NCBI GenBank assembly: GCA_903847155.1
Contig: CAINCU010000012.1
Coordinates: 62,001 to 126,000, forward strand
DNA length: 64,000 bases
Direction of reading: 5' to 3'
Source of the DNA: an uncultured Gallionellaceae bacterium
GTDB lineage: Bacteria > Pseudomonadota > Gammaproteobacteria > Burkholderiales > Gallionellaceae
Position 1 is the first letter of the stretch; each line of letters starts with the position of its first letter. Positions 57,482 to 64,000 of the stretch are shown here, piece by piece. The notes under the pieces were generated by a model, which was not told the DNA's origin, did not search any database, and saw only the letters and a list, made by a program, of their open reading frames with translations. Made by a program: the position numbers and the translations under genes.

Positions 57482-58438
57482 ATGTTGAAGGTCCGTTTGC
57501 TGGTGATGACTTGCCTGCTTTCTTTTGCAGTTGCAGGCTGCGCCGGGTTGTTGGGTTCAGCAGCAGACCCCGGCAACGAGGTTCGCATCCGCGAAGACAG
57601 TAAGCCCAGTCCCGATGCCAGACAGGAAAAATATCCGATCATTATCCGGCTTGCCGGGTATGCGGATACGCGTGGAGCCGATAGCCCGCGTCGTCTGGGT
57701 GTCGCAACAGCGCGGGTTATCGGCATGTATGGCGTGGACATCATGTCTGATCGTAATGTGGCAGATGTGGTAGCTGCATCTGTCATGAAGCGTTTGGACG
57801 AGGATGGAATGCATGTGCTGTCCAGAGCCGATAAGGCAAGTGCGAATTTTCAACTGAGCGGCTCAGTTAAAGAATTAAGCATCAATGTAAAGGAGCGGGA
57901 CAGCGTGAACATTGCGGTTGAATCGACTTTGACCGACCTGCCCAGCGGCAAAGTAATCTGGTCGGGTGTCGTGGTAGAGAAAGCCGACCGCTTTGCAGGC
58001 GTTTCGGGGAACAGTAAAAAAGACATTGCCGACTACTTGCGAAAAGAGTTGGGAATAGCCATGGGTAAGACTAGCGAATCCATCCTTTCCGTGCTGATGT
58101 CGACGCAGCCTGATTTGTTTAATCTGAAGGTAGGTGAAAAGCCTGTTCAGGGCGTAACGGTCTTAAGCAATCCTGCTGTGGGTGCGGCTTCCTCGGTAGT
58201 TTCTGCACCATCGCATGAATTGGTACCATCTAGTGGAATTCTGGTGGTAAGTTCTATGCCGTCGCATGCAAAGGTCTATGTGGATGGTGTGTATTTCGGA
58301 CTTACCCCGTTGCGCGCAGAGCTTGATGCGGGAGTGCTTGAGGTGAGCGTAAAGTTGGACGATTATCAGTCGGCTTCAGAAAAAGTTTCCGTGCGCAAAG
58401 GTGATACTACGGAATTGGAAATAAAGCTTCACCACTAA
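57482..58438 (+). CDS. PEGA-domain lipoprotein
   Basis: A 318-residue predicted lipoprotein. Signal peptide MLKVRLLVMTCLLSFAVAGC with the lipobox VAGC, so lipid attachment at Cys20. The middle (about residues 40-190) is a mixed region with SDRNVADVVAASVMKRL and VIWSGVVVEKADRFAG similar to penicillin-binding-protein activator or FlgP-like folds; not firmly assigned. The C-terminal 75 residues are a PEGA domain (VVSSMPSHAKVYVDGVYFG then LTPLRAELDAGVLEV). Probably envelope-anchored. GAGGAA RBS before ATG 57482. Confidence 0.78.
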   Translation: MLKVRLLVMTCLLSFAVAGCAGLLGSAADPGNEVRIREDSKPSPDARQEKYPIIIRLAGYADTRGADSPRRLGVATARVIGMYGVDIMSDRNVADVVAASVMKRLDEDGMHVLSRADKASANFQLSGSVKELSINVKERDSVNIAVESTLTDLPSGKVIWSGVVVEKADRFAGVSGNSKKDIADYLRKELGIAMGKTSESILSVLMSTQPDLFNLKVGEKPVQGVTVLSNPAVGAASSVVSAPSHELVPSSGILVVSSMPSHAKVYVDGVYFGLTPLRAELDAGVLEVSVKLDDYQSASEKVSVRKGDTTELEIKLHH

Positions 58439-58463
58439 CCATGAATGAGGTTTGAGCAAAATA

Positions 58464-58488
58464 AAAAGCCCGCAGTGCGGGCTTTTTT
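58464..58488. terminator. Bidirectional terminator between the PEGA gene and dut
   Basis: AAAAGCCCGC / GCGGGCTTTT around AGT, with A and T tracts. Serves the plus-strand lipoprotein gene and the minus-strand dut. Confidence 0.88.
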
Positions 58489-58503
58489 GTCGGCTATGCG
58501 TGC

Positions 58504-58953
58504 TTAGTGTTTGCCTGTGCTACCGAACCCGCCTGTGCCACGATGGCTGACGGGAAACTCTTCGACGATATTGAATTGCACTTGTGTTATCGGAACAATG
58601 ACCAGTTGAGCGATGCGCTCCATCGGCATCAGCACGAACGGATGGTGTCCACGGTTCCAGATCGAGATGAAAATCTGGCCCTGATAATCCGAATCTATCA
58701 GTCCGACCAGATTGCCCAGCACGATGCCGTGCTTATGTCCCAAGCCGGAACGCGGCAGGATCATCGCTGCGTAGTGCGGGTCGTTCAAATGCAGGGCGAT
58801 GCCGCTGGGGATCAGTTCGCATTGTCCCGGCTGGATGGTCATGCTGTCCGCAATGCAAGCGCGCATGTCGATGCCGGCCGAGCCTGGCGTGGCGTAGGCG
58901 GGCGGATGCTCATGCAAGCGCGGGTCGAGTATTTTTACATCCACTTTTTTCAT
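58504..58953 (-). CDS. dut: dUTP pyrophosphatase
   Basis: Hydrolyses dUTP to dUMP. The 149-residue trimeric dUTPase motifs are in order: [40 protein letters not shown] and [11 protein letters not shown]. The ATG overlaps the coaBC stop by one base. Standard coaBC-dut arrangement. Confidence 0.97.
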   Translation of the reverse strand: MKKVDVKILDPRLHEHPPAYATPGSAGIDMRACIADSMTIQPGQCELIPSGIALHLNDPHYAAMILPRSGLGHKHGIVLGNLVGLIDSDYQGQIFISIWNRGHHPFVLMPMERIAQLVIVPITQVQFNIVEEFPVSHRGTGGFGSTGKH

Positions 58954-60143
58954 TACTTGCTTCCTTTCTTATAAAGCACGGCAGCGTGGCACAACAGCGC
59001 CCGTGCCAAAGTGAGTTTGTCGGCACGCGGCAACACATGCTCACCCGCATCGTCGAACAATACCAATTCATTATCGTCGCTGCCGATGGCGTGCTGCGCC
59101 AGATTGGCGGCGAGTAGCGGAATGTTTTTCTTTTTGCGTTTGTCTTTAGCGTGTTCGCACAGCTTTTCGCTTTCCGCCGCAAAGCCCACGCAGAACGGCG
59201 GCTTGGGCAGGTTGGCGACGTAAGCAAGGATGTCCTGATTGGGAATTAATTCCAGAGTCAACTTGCTATCACTCTTCTTGATTTTCTGTTCGCTCGGTTG
59301 TGCCACGCGATAATCCGCCACCGCAGCCACGCCGATAAAAATTTCAGAATGCGCAACATGCTGCTTCACCGCATCGAACATCTCGGCGGCACTGATGACA
59401 TCCACCACATGCGCACCATGCGGTTTGGCAAGTGATGTCGGGCCGGATACTAGTGTCACCTGCGCGCCCATCTCCAGCGCGGCCTGTGCGATGGCATAAC
59501 CCATCTTGCCGCTGCTGCGGTTGGTGATGCCGCGCACCGCGTCGATGGCTTCATAAGTGGGGCCGGCAGTGATAAGAATTTTAAGACCAGCCAGCAGTTT
59601 CGGCTGGAATAAAGCAGCGATGTCGCGTGCCAATCCCTCAGCTTCCAACATCCGCCCCATGCCTTCTTCGCCGCAGGCTTGTGCGCCGCTCGCCGGACCC
59701 AACACCATTACGCCATCGACCATGAGTTGTTGCACATTGCGTTGCGTTGCCGCGTTTGCCCACATCTGCTTGTTCATCGCAGGCGCGATCAATAGCGGGC
59801 AATTGCGCGCCAGACACAAAGTTGAGAGCAAGTCGTTCGCCAATCCGTGCGCCAGCTTGGCGATGAAGTCTGCTGTGGCGGGAGCGATCACAATGGCATC
59901 GGCCACGCGGCTGGAATGAATGTGCGCCAGCCCCTTGTCGTCCTGCCATTGGTCGATCAATACCGGCATGCCGGTGAGCGCCTGCATTGTCGAAGGCGTA
60001 ATGAAATGCGTCGCCGCTTCCGTCATCGCCACCTGCACCTCAATGCCTTGCTTTACCAGCAACCGCGCCAACTCTGCTGCCTTATAGGCCGCGATGCCAC
60101 CAGTGATGCCGAGCACAATGCGTTTGGTTTGGGCTTCATTCAT
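58953..60143 (-). CDS. coaBC: Bifunctional phosphopantothenoylcysteine synthetase/decarboxylase
   Basis: Two consecutive steps of CoA synthesis. The N-terminal flavoprotein CoaC domain has [18 protein letters not shown], a [11 protein letters not shown] segment, and PAMNKQMW; the C-terminal CoaB domain has [21 protein letters not shown] with the synthetase motif and [12 protein letters not shown]. The start is taken at ATG 60143 ([12 protein letters not shown]); an ATG four codons upstream is also open. 396 residues, normal. Links to panBCD at 31-33 kb, which make the pantothenate precursor. Confidence 0.95.
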   Translation of the reverse strand: MNEAQTKRIVLGITGGIAAYKAAELARLLVKQGIEVQVAMTEAATHFITPSTMQALTGMPVLIDQWQDDKGLAHIHSSRVADAIVIAPATADFIAKLAHGLANDLLSTLCLARNCPLLIAPAMNKQMWANAATQRNVQQLMVDGVMVLGPASGAQACGEEGMGRMLEAEGLARDIAALFQPKLLAGLKILITAGPTYEAIDAVRGITNRSSGKMGYAIAQAALEMGAQVTLVSGPTSLAKPHGAHVVDVISAAEMFDAVKQHVAHSEIFIGVAAVADYRVAQPSEQKIKKSDSKLTLELIPNQDILAYVANLPKPPFCVGFAAESEKLCEHAKDKRKKKNIPLLAANLAQHAIGSDDNELVLFDDAGEHVLPRADKLTLARALLCHAAVLYKKGSK

Positions 60144-60303
60144 AATGACGCGCATCTTATCAAGAAACTGTTGCGCATGGCGCAGGTGTGCAAGGCGTTA
60201 GCCATTGCGATGGCTGCATTGTGCGGAAGGTTTGGCATGGGGAGTAGTGAATAGAATTCGATGCATGGATTGCGAGGCGTACTTCAAATACCCACTTTCC
60301 TTC

Positions 60304-60369
60304 GAGACACCCGTCAATAGGCGATCTACGTCATATGCATTATGGAGGTGCTCGTATTTATTGGCTTGC
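60304..60369 (-). repeat. Dispersed 66-bp palindromic element, copy 6
   Basis: Minus orientation: CCCGTCAATAGGCGATC near the left, GGCTTGC at the right end. It lies in the 389-base gap between the start of coaBC and the end of the winged-helix gene, which otherwise shows no recognisable feature. Confidence 0.85.
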
Positions 60370-60532
60370 GGGCAAGATGCTCTTTGGTATCCTTAGCTCG
60401 CACGGAAAATGCGGAATGGACTTGTTACTCGCGTGGACACAAAGGTGCGTCCAGCTTCGAACTTGCCATCATGATGAACAAAGAAAGTTAAGTTATTCCC
60501 AAGCCGTTCAGGACGAGTGACTGCGCGGAAAG

Positions 60533-60802
60533 TTACGAAATTTTCAGTTGAGACTTCGATTTTCTGCCGGGTGCTGCGGGAGGAATGAATCCGGCCAGCC
60601 TGCATTTCAGACCTTCTATTTTTTTCCCCTGATCGTAGCGGATGGAATGGCACGACATGATCTCGCCCTTGGCAGCAAGCTCCGCCAGACGAGTGCGCGC
60701 GACCGCAAGAGAGATGCCGACAGCTTCTGCGATCTCGGTATCGAGTTGCTCTCCGTGCGCTTTCAAGTATTTCAAAATGTCGTTCATAGCGTCGTTTGCC
60801 AT
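60533..60802 (-). CDS. Small winged-helix DNA-binding protein
   Basis: An 89-residue protein. Residues 5-60 form a helix-turn-helix (MNDILKYLKAHGEQLDTEIA, AEAVGISLAVARTRLAELAA, KGEIMSCHSIRYDQG) of the ArsR/FaeA-like type. The tail is basic (PGRKSKSQLK). An ATG 14 codons upstream is open, but MANDAMNDIL fits family starts better. The regulated gene is unknown. Nothing obvious lies next to it: coaBC is upstream in the same direction after repeat copy 6. Confidence 0.72.
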   Translation of the reverse strand: MANDAMNDILKYLKAHGEQLDTEIAEAVGISLAVARTRLAELAAKGEIMSCHSIRYDQGKKIEGLKCRLAGFIPPAAPGRKSKSQLKIS

Positions 60803-61121
60803 ACCAAAGTTATTGCCTAGGATGCTAATGTACAGCGGAATCAAGGGAAAAGGAGATAAAGAACTCTATTCGAAAGATATTTTTTATCAATTAGTCTTCT
60901 TGGTCGGTTCGAATTCGCCATTTAATAGGCACCATTTTTCCCGTACTTCACCTTTTGACGTGGCTTTGCAGGGAGTTGCCCGAGGCGTTTTCTGTTTCAA
61001 ACCGAGATGGTGTTGTAGTTCGCCCGAGAAGCTATTTAGGCCGTTTGGTCCATTGACGCAGCATGGGCGGGGGAATAGGGTGCGTGCAAGATGAGATAAA
61101 TATCTTTAATGTCACTTGTCT
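60803..61121. other. Non-coding gap between the winged-helix gene and radC
   Basis: About 320 bases in which I see no gene, repeat or RNA. A short minus-strand frame reads KTPRATPCKATSKGEVREK, then WCLLNGEFEPTKKTN, but it has no start codon, RBS or recognised homology. Confidence 0.4.
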
Positions 61122-61185
61122 GTAAGGCAATAAATACGGGAATCGTCACGTGATGTGTGTGTAGATCGCCATTTGACGCGGCTTG
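61122..61185 (+). repeat. Dispersed palindromic element, copy 7 (diverged)
   Basis: Begins GTAAGGCAATAAATACGGG and continues GTGTAGATCGCCATTTGACG near its end. One base in the GCCTATT part is missing. It lies 72 bases before radC. Confidence 0.78.
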
Positions 61186-61257
61186 CAGCGATGATGGGCA
61201 TCATATCCAATATGCTGTTCGGTTTTTCTTCTTTCAATTTCGAAAGTGAGGCGCAAT

Positions 61258-61932
61258 GTGAGTATCGTTGACTGGCCGGCGGGAGAGCGTCCGCGTGAGA
61301 AGTTGTTGCAGCGCGGAGCGGCGGCGTTGTCCGATGCGGAATTATTGGCGATCTTCTTGCGCACTGGTGTGGTGGGCAAGAGCGCGGTTGATCTGGCGCG
61401 CGAGCTGTTGGCGCGGTTCGGCAATCTGACGCAATTGTTTGCGGCTGGAGAAAATGAGTTTTGTGCTATCCACGGTATGGGGCAGGCGAAATTTGTGCAG
61501 TTGCAGGCGGTGCTGGAAATGTCGCGGCGCGCGTTGCACGAAGAGATGCAGTCCGGTGATGCTTTGAATTCGCCGCGTGCGGTGCGTGATTTTTTGCAGT
61601 TGTTATTGCGCGGGAAGCAGCAGGAGGTGTTTGTTGCGATCTTTCTGGATGCGCAACACCGGGTGGTTGCAACCGAAGAGTTGTTTCAGGGGACGCTGAC
61701 GCAGACTAGCGTTTATCCTCGCGAAGTGGTGAAGCGAGCGTTATTTCACAATGCGGCGGCGCTGATTTTTGCGCATAACCACCCATCAGGGGTGGCGGAG
61801 CCGAGTCAGTCGGATCAATTGCTGACGGATACATTGAAACAGGCATTGCAGTTGGTGGATGTGCGGGTGCTGGATCATTTCATCGTGGCGGGTGCAGGAT
61901 GCTTGTCATTTGCGGAAAAAGGAATGCTGTGA
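61258..61932 (+). CDS. radC: RadC-family protein (JAB/MPN domain)
   Basis: A 224-residue protein with an N-terminal helix-hairpin-helix region ([20 protein letters not shown]) and a C-terminal JAB1/MPN-like metal site, [19 protein letters not shown], with the His, His and Asp residues intact. Its role in E. coli repair is now doubted, and a nuclease or peptidase activity is unproven. GTG at 61258 with GAGG about 8 bases upstream is preferred over GTG 61246. Its last 4 bases overlap the start of the kinase gene. Confidence 0.93.
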   Translation: MSIVDWPAGERPREKLLQRGAAALSDAELLAIFLRTGVVGKSAVDLARELLARFGNLTQLFAAGENEFCAIHGMGQAKFVQLQAVLEMSRRALHEEMQSGDALNSPRAVRDFLQLLLRGKQQEVFVAIFLDAQHRVVATEELFQGTLTQTSVYPREVVKRALFHNAAALIFAHNHPSGVAEPSQSDQLLTDTLKQALQLVDVRVLDHFIVAGAGCLSFAEKGML

Positions 61933-63482
61933 AGGGGCAAGCCATATCTATAGCGCCCAAGCGGGCTAGGTCTTTTGAGGCGACGGTGGTGAGCGTCATC
62001 ATCCGCGATTTCATTCATTTGACTGAGCGGATTTCCTCGAACAGCCTGGTGCATCTGATGGGCGACTATTACGAGAAGGTTTGTTTTCAGGTTACGCAAC
62101 AACAGGGTGTTCTTGCTTCGATCAGCAATCACAGCATGGTGGTTACGTTTTCCGTGGTGGAAGGGGCGGATGCGCACGCTCGCCGTGCTTTACGGTGTGC
62201 GTTGGCGATTGCAATGATTGCCTATCAGACGCGCTTCTGGATCCGGCAAGCATTTCCAGAACAAGGTTTGGATAAATTCGGTGTCGGCATCGGCATTCAT
62301 ACCGGCGAGTTGATCTTCGCCGAATTCGGAATAGCTCCGCACGTTCAACAGGTGGCAAGCGGGCACGCGGTGTCGATCGCATCTTTGCTGGCGGGCAAAT
62401 CCAAGGAACTGGATTGGAATATGGTGTGCAGCGAGCAATCGCTCATGCTGGCCGGGCAGGGGGTGAAAGCACGCCGCCGCAGTGTAATCGGCGCGGAGTG
62501 GTTGAACTACCCGGTACATGTCGCGGAAGTGGTGGTGGTGCGCGGCGATACGGATGAGGTCGTCGATGAGGATGAGGAGGAGCTGGATTCGACATTGATT
62601 TTGGAACGCGGCATGAGCCTGGAGCGCTATGCGTCGCTCGATTCGGCGCGCTACGCCGCTTTGATGGATGCGAACCTGATGAACCTTCCGGTGGTCCCGG
62701 GTTATCGATGTTTGCGCGCATTGGGGCAGGGCGGTATGTCAAAGGTGTTTTTGGTCGAGCGCTTGTGCGATGGCGAGCAACTGGCATTGAAGTTTGCCGA
62801 TGGCAGCGTTTCCCAGGACAGCGAGGTGTTGTATCGCTTTGTTGAAGAATATGGCTTGCTGGAACAAGTTCATCATCCCAATGTGCTTCATATATATGAT
62901 CAGGGTGTGACCGACGATGCCTTGTTCATTGTGATGGAATATCTATCCGGCGGTACGCTCAAGCAGCTTATAGGAAGTAGCGGCATGCAATTGGCTCGTG
63001 CGTTGAGCGTGTTGCGCGAAGTGGTGCAGGCGTTGGTGGAAGTGCACAGGCTGGGCATCATTCATCGTGACATCAAGCCGGAGAACATCATGCTGCGGAG
63101 CGATGGTATGGCAGTGTTGTGTGACTTTGGCGTCGCACGGAGGATTTGTAAGGGGCATCAACAAGGCCCGATGGAGTTTGTAATCGGCACGCCGTATTTT
63201 ATGAGCCCTGAACAGGCTCTTGGCGAAGATGAAGAAGAGCGTACCGATATATACAGTATGGGGGCGGTATTCTTCAATATGCTCACGGGTGAGAAACCCT
63301 ATCAGGGGAAGTCGCTGGAAGAGATCGTGCAGCAGCATCTGCGCGCGCCAGTCCCAACATTGCCGCCGCGCTATAGTCATCTGCAAAAGCTTCTCGAGCG
63401 AATGATGGCAAAAGATAAGGAACAACGCTATTCGGCGGCAGAGTTGCTGAAGCAAATGGATGAGTTGAAAGGAAGTATCTGA
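61929..63482 (+). CDS. Fusion of a class III cyclase-like domain and a Hanks-type Ser/Thr kinase
   Basis: A 517-residue cytoplasmic protein. Residues 15-200 align with class III nucleotidyl cyclases ([19 protein letters not shown], then [16 protein letters not shown]). Both metal Asp positions look lost (Ile24, His68), as do the transition-state Asn and Arg (Ser149, Leu153). An acidic linker (about 205-222) follows. Kinase, about 260-517: [12 protein letters not shown], Lys288 in LALKFAD, Asp381 in [11 protein letters not shown], Asp399 in CDFGVARR, then [13 protein letters not shown]. No transmembrane helix. GTG 61929, with AAGGAA upstream, overlaps the radC stop by 3 bases (GTGA). An ATG at 61899 is the alternative. 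Confidence 0.87.
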   Translation: MKGQAISIAPKRARSFEATVVSVIIRDFIHLTERISSNSLVHLMGDYYEKVCFQVTQQQGVLASISNHSMVVTFSVVEGADAHARRALRCALAIAMIAYQTRFWIRQAFPEQGLDKFGVGIGIHTGELIFAEFGIAPHVQQVASGHAVSIASLLAGKSKELDWNMVCSEQSLMLAGQGVKARRRSVIGAEWLNYPVHVAEVVVVRGDTDEVVDEDEEELDSTLILERGMSLERYASLDSARYAALMDANLMNLPVVPGYRCLRALGQGGMSKVFLVERLCDGEQLALKFADGSVSQDSEVLYRFVEEYGLLEQVHHPNVLHIYDQGVTDDALFIVMEYLSGGTLKQLIGSSGMQLARALSVLREVVQALVEVHRLGIIHRDIKPENIMLRSDGMAVLCDFGVARRICKGHQQGPMEFVIGTPYFMSPEQALGEDEEERTDIYSMGAVFFNMLTGEKPYQGKSLEEIVQQHLRAPVPTLPPRYSHLQKLLERMMAKDKEQRYSAAELLKQMDELKGSI

Positions 63483-63557
63483 CCGACGCTGCCCCCGATA
63501 TTCCGGCAAGGAAGAAATTGATGGGCCTATTTCTTGCTGATAATCTCAATATTCCCT

Positions 63558-63586
63558 TTGACAAGGTCTGCGCTTATATGGATAAT
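63558..63586 (+). promoter_or_regulatory. Sigma-70 promoter for the tRNA-tuf operon
   Basis: TTGACA at 63558-63563 and GATAAT at 63581-63586 with an exact 17-base spacer, followed by a GC-rich CGCGCGC discriminator typical of stringently controlled stable RNA promoters, 15 bases before tRNA-Tyr. Confidence 0.85.
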
Positions 63587-63600
63587 CGCGCGCTCTTTTT

Positions 63601-63685
63601 GGAGGGGTGGCCGAGTGGTTAAAGGCAGCAGACTGTAAATCTGCCCTCTTAGAGTACGAAGGTTCGAATCCTTCCCCCTCCACCA
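63601..63685 (+). tRNA. tRNA-Tyr (anticodon GTA)
   Basis: 85 bases with encoded CCA. Acceptor GGAGGGG pairs with CCCCTCC, anticodon loop CTGTAAA with GTA, long variable arm (class II), T loop GGTTCGAATCC. First gene of the tRNA-tuf operon. Confidence 0.96.
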
Positions 63686-63738
63686 GGTTTTTTGCAGTTT
63701 GCTTTAGTAGGATCAAGTGGGCTGGAGTAGGGTTTTGT

Positions 63739-63812
63739 GCGGGTGTAGCTCAATGGTAGAGCTGAAGCCTTCCAAGCTTATGACGAGGGTTCGATTCCCT
63801 TCACCCGCTCCA
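63739..63812 (+). tRNA. tRNA-Gly (anticodon TCC)
   Basis: 74 bases with encoded CCA. Acceptor GCGGGTG pairs with CACCCGC, anticodon loop CTTCCAA with TCC, T loop GGTTCGATTCC. Follows tRNA-Tyr by 53 bases. Confidence 0.96.
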
Positions 63813-63820
63813 ATGTGTAT

Positions 63821-63895
<75 letters not shown>

Positions 63896-63947
63896 AAGTT
63901 TTTTATTGTTAGTTCTTTATCGTTAATTGGGTTGATGGGGGAATATC

Positions 63948-64000
63948 ATGGCAAAGAGTAAATTTGAACGTACAAAGCCGCACGTGAACGTAGGCACGAT
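63948..64000 (+). CDS. tuf: Elongation factor Tu, N-terminal start (partial, runs off the right edge)
   Basis: The first 17 codons read MAKSKFERTKPHVNVGT, the invariant start of EF-Tu. A GGGGGAAT sequence before the ATG can serve as RBS. It is the fourth gene of the tRNA-Tyr/Gly/Thr-tuf operon. The remainder lies beyond the window. Confidence 0.96.
   Translation, partial: MAKSKFERTKPHVNVGT

Noticed and set aside
60642-61094. A 150-codon plus-strand frame
   Set aside because: Starts antisense to the winged-helix gene and has no coherent protein features.
63483-63557. Additional small gene between the kinase and the tRNA operon
   Set aside because: Only short frames without RBS; the sequence is explained by the promoter region.

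Overview
The window is a gene-dense chromosomal segment of a betaproteobacterium. Gene content and neighbourhoods (tamAB, queA-tgt-yajC-secDF, purMN-DUF3108-rsmB, pcnB-folK-dgk-panBCD, coaBC-dut-radC, tRNA-Tyr/Gly/Thr-tuf) point to that class. Protein style, a small 71-residue family, and a decayed multiheme cytochrome suggest the Nitrosomonadales, possibly Gallionellaceae-like; this placement is inference. No plasmid, prophage, rRNA or CRISPR array is visible.

Layout. 1-4.1 kb: end of tamA and all of tamB. 4.2-10.8 kb: metalloid and metal resistance block (arsR, LMW-phosphatase-type arsC, acr3, an ECF sigma factor, an ArsP-like permease, small redox proteins, a TauE-type permease, an FmdE-like protein and a cation diffusion facilitator). 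10.8-12.5 kb: a decayed MarR gene and a chemoreceptor. 12.9-15.8 kb: prfC, an S4-domain protein, arfB, yaeQ. 15.8-20.8 kb: an endonuclease/exonuclease-phosphatase protein, an AlkD-like protein, a TPR protein, a small conserved protein, greB and a frameshifted gene. 20.9-26 kb (minus): purM-purN-DUF3108-rsmB-HD-GYP. 26-33 kb (plus): hda, an outer membrane protein, a HAD phosphatase, pcnB-folK-dgk-panB-panC-panD. 33-37.5 kb (minus): nudix-mnmA-mscS-purB and a small exported protein. 37.5-43.7 kb: tRNA-Leu, then queA-tgt-yajC-secD-secF-dedA. 43.8-50.2 kb: gluQ, a membrane protein, clpS-clpA, a cold-shock gene and an ABC-F ATPase. 50.2-56.2 kb: a visibly eroding region with a multiheme cytochrome pseudogene, an IS5-family end fused to half an antiporter, a ClC gene with a non-standard start, an alpha-glucan phosphorylase and a CZB-like remnant. 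56.2-64 kb: rppH, a CBS protein, a PEGA lipoprotein, dut, coaBC, a winged-helix regulator, radC overlapping a cyclase-like/Ser-Thr kinase fusion, and tRNA-Tyr/Gly/Thr leading into tuf.

Most notable observations. (1) Seven copies of a roughly 66-bp imperfect palindrome lie between genes. (2) Two tRNA-modification enzymes, mnmA and gluQ, carry in-frame insertions of repeat or palindromic DNA that add about 32 and 29 residues. (3) A Hanks-type kinase downstream of radC is fused to a class III cyclase-like domain that appears to have lost its catalytic residues. (4) An IS5-family transposase N-terminus is fused in frame to the C-terminal half of a cation/proton antiporter. (5) Five genes are visibly decayed or chimeric.
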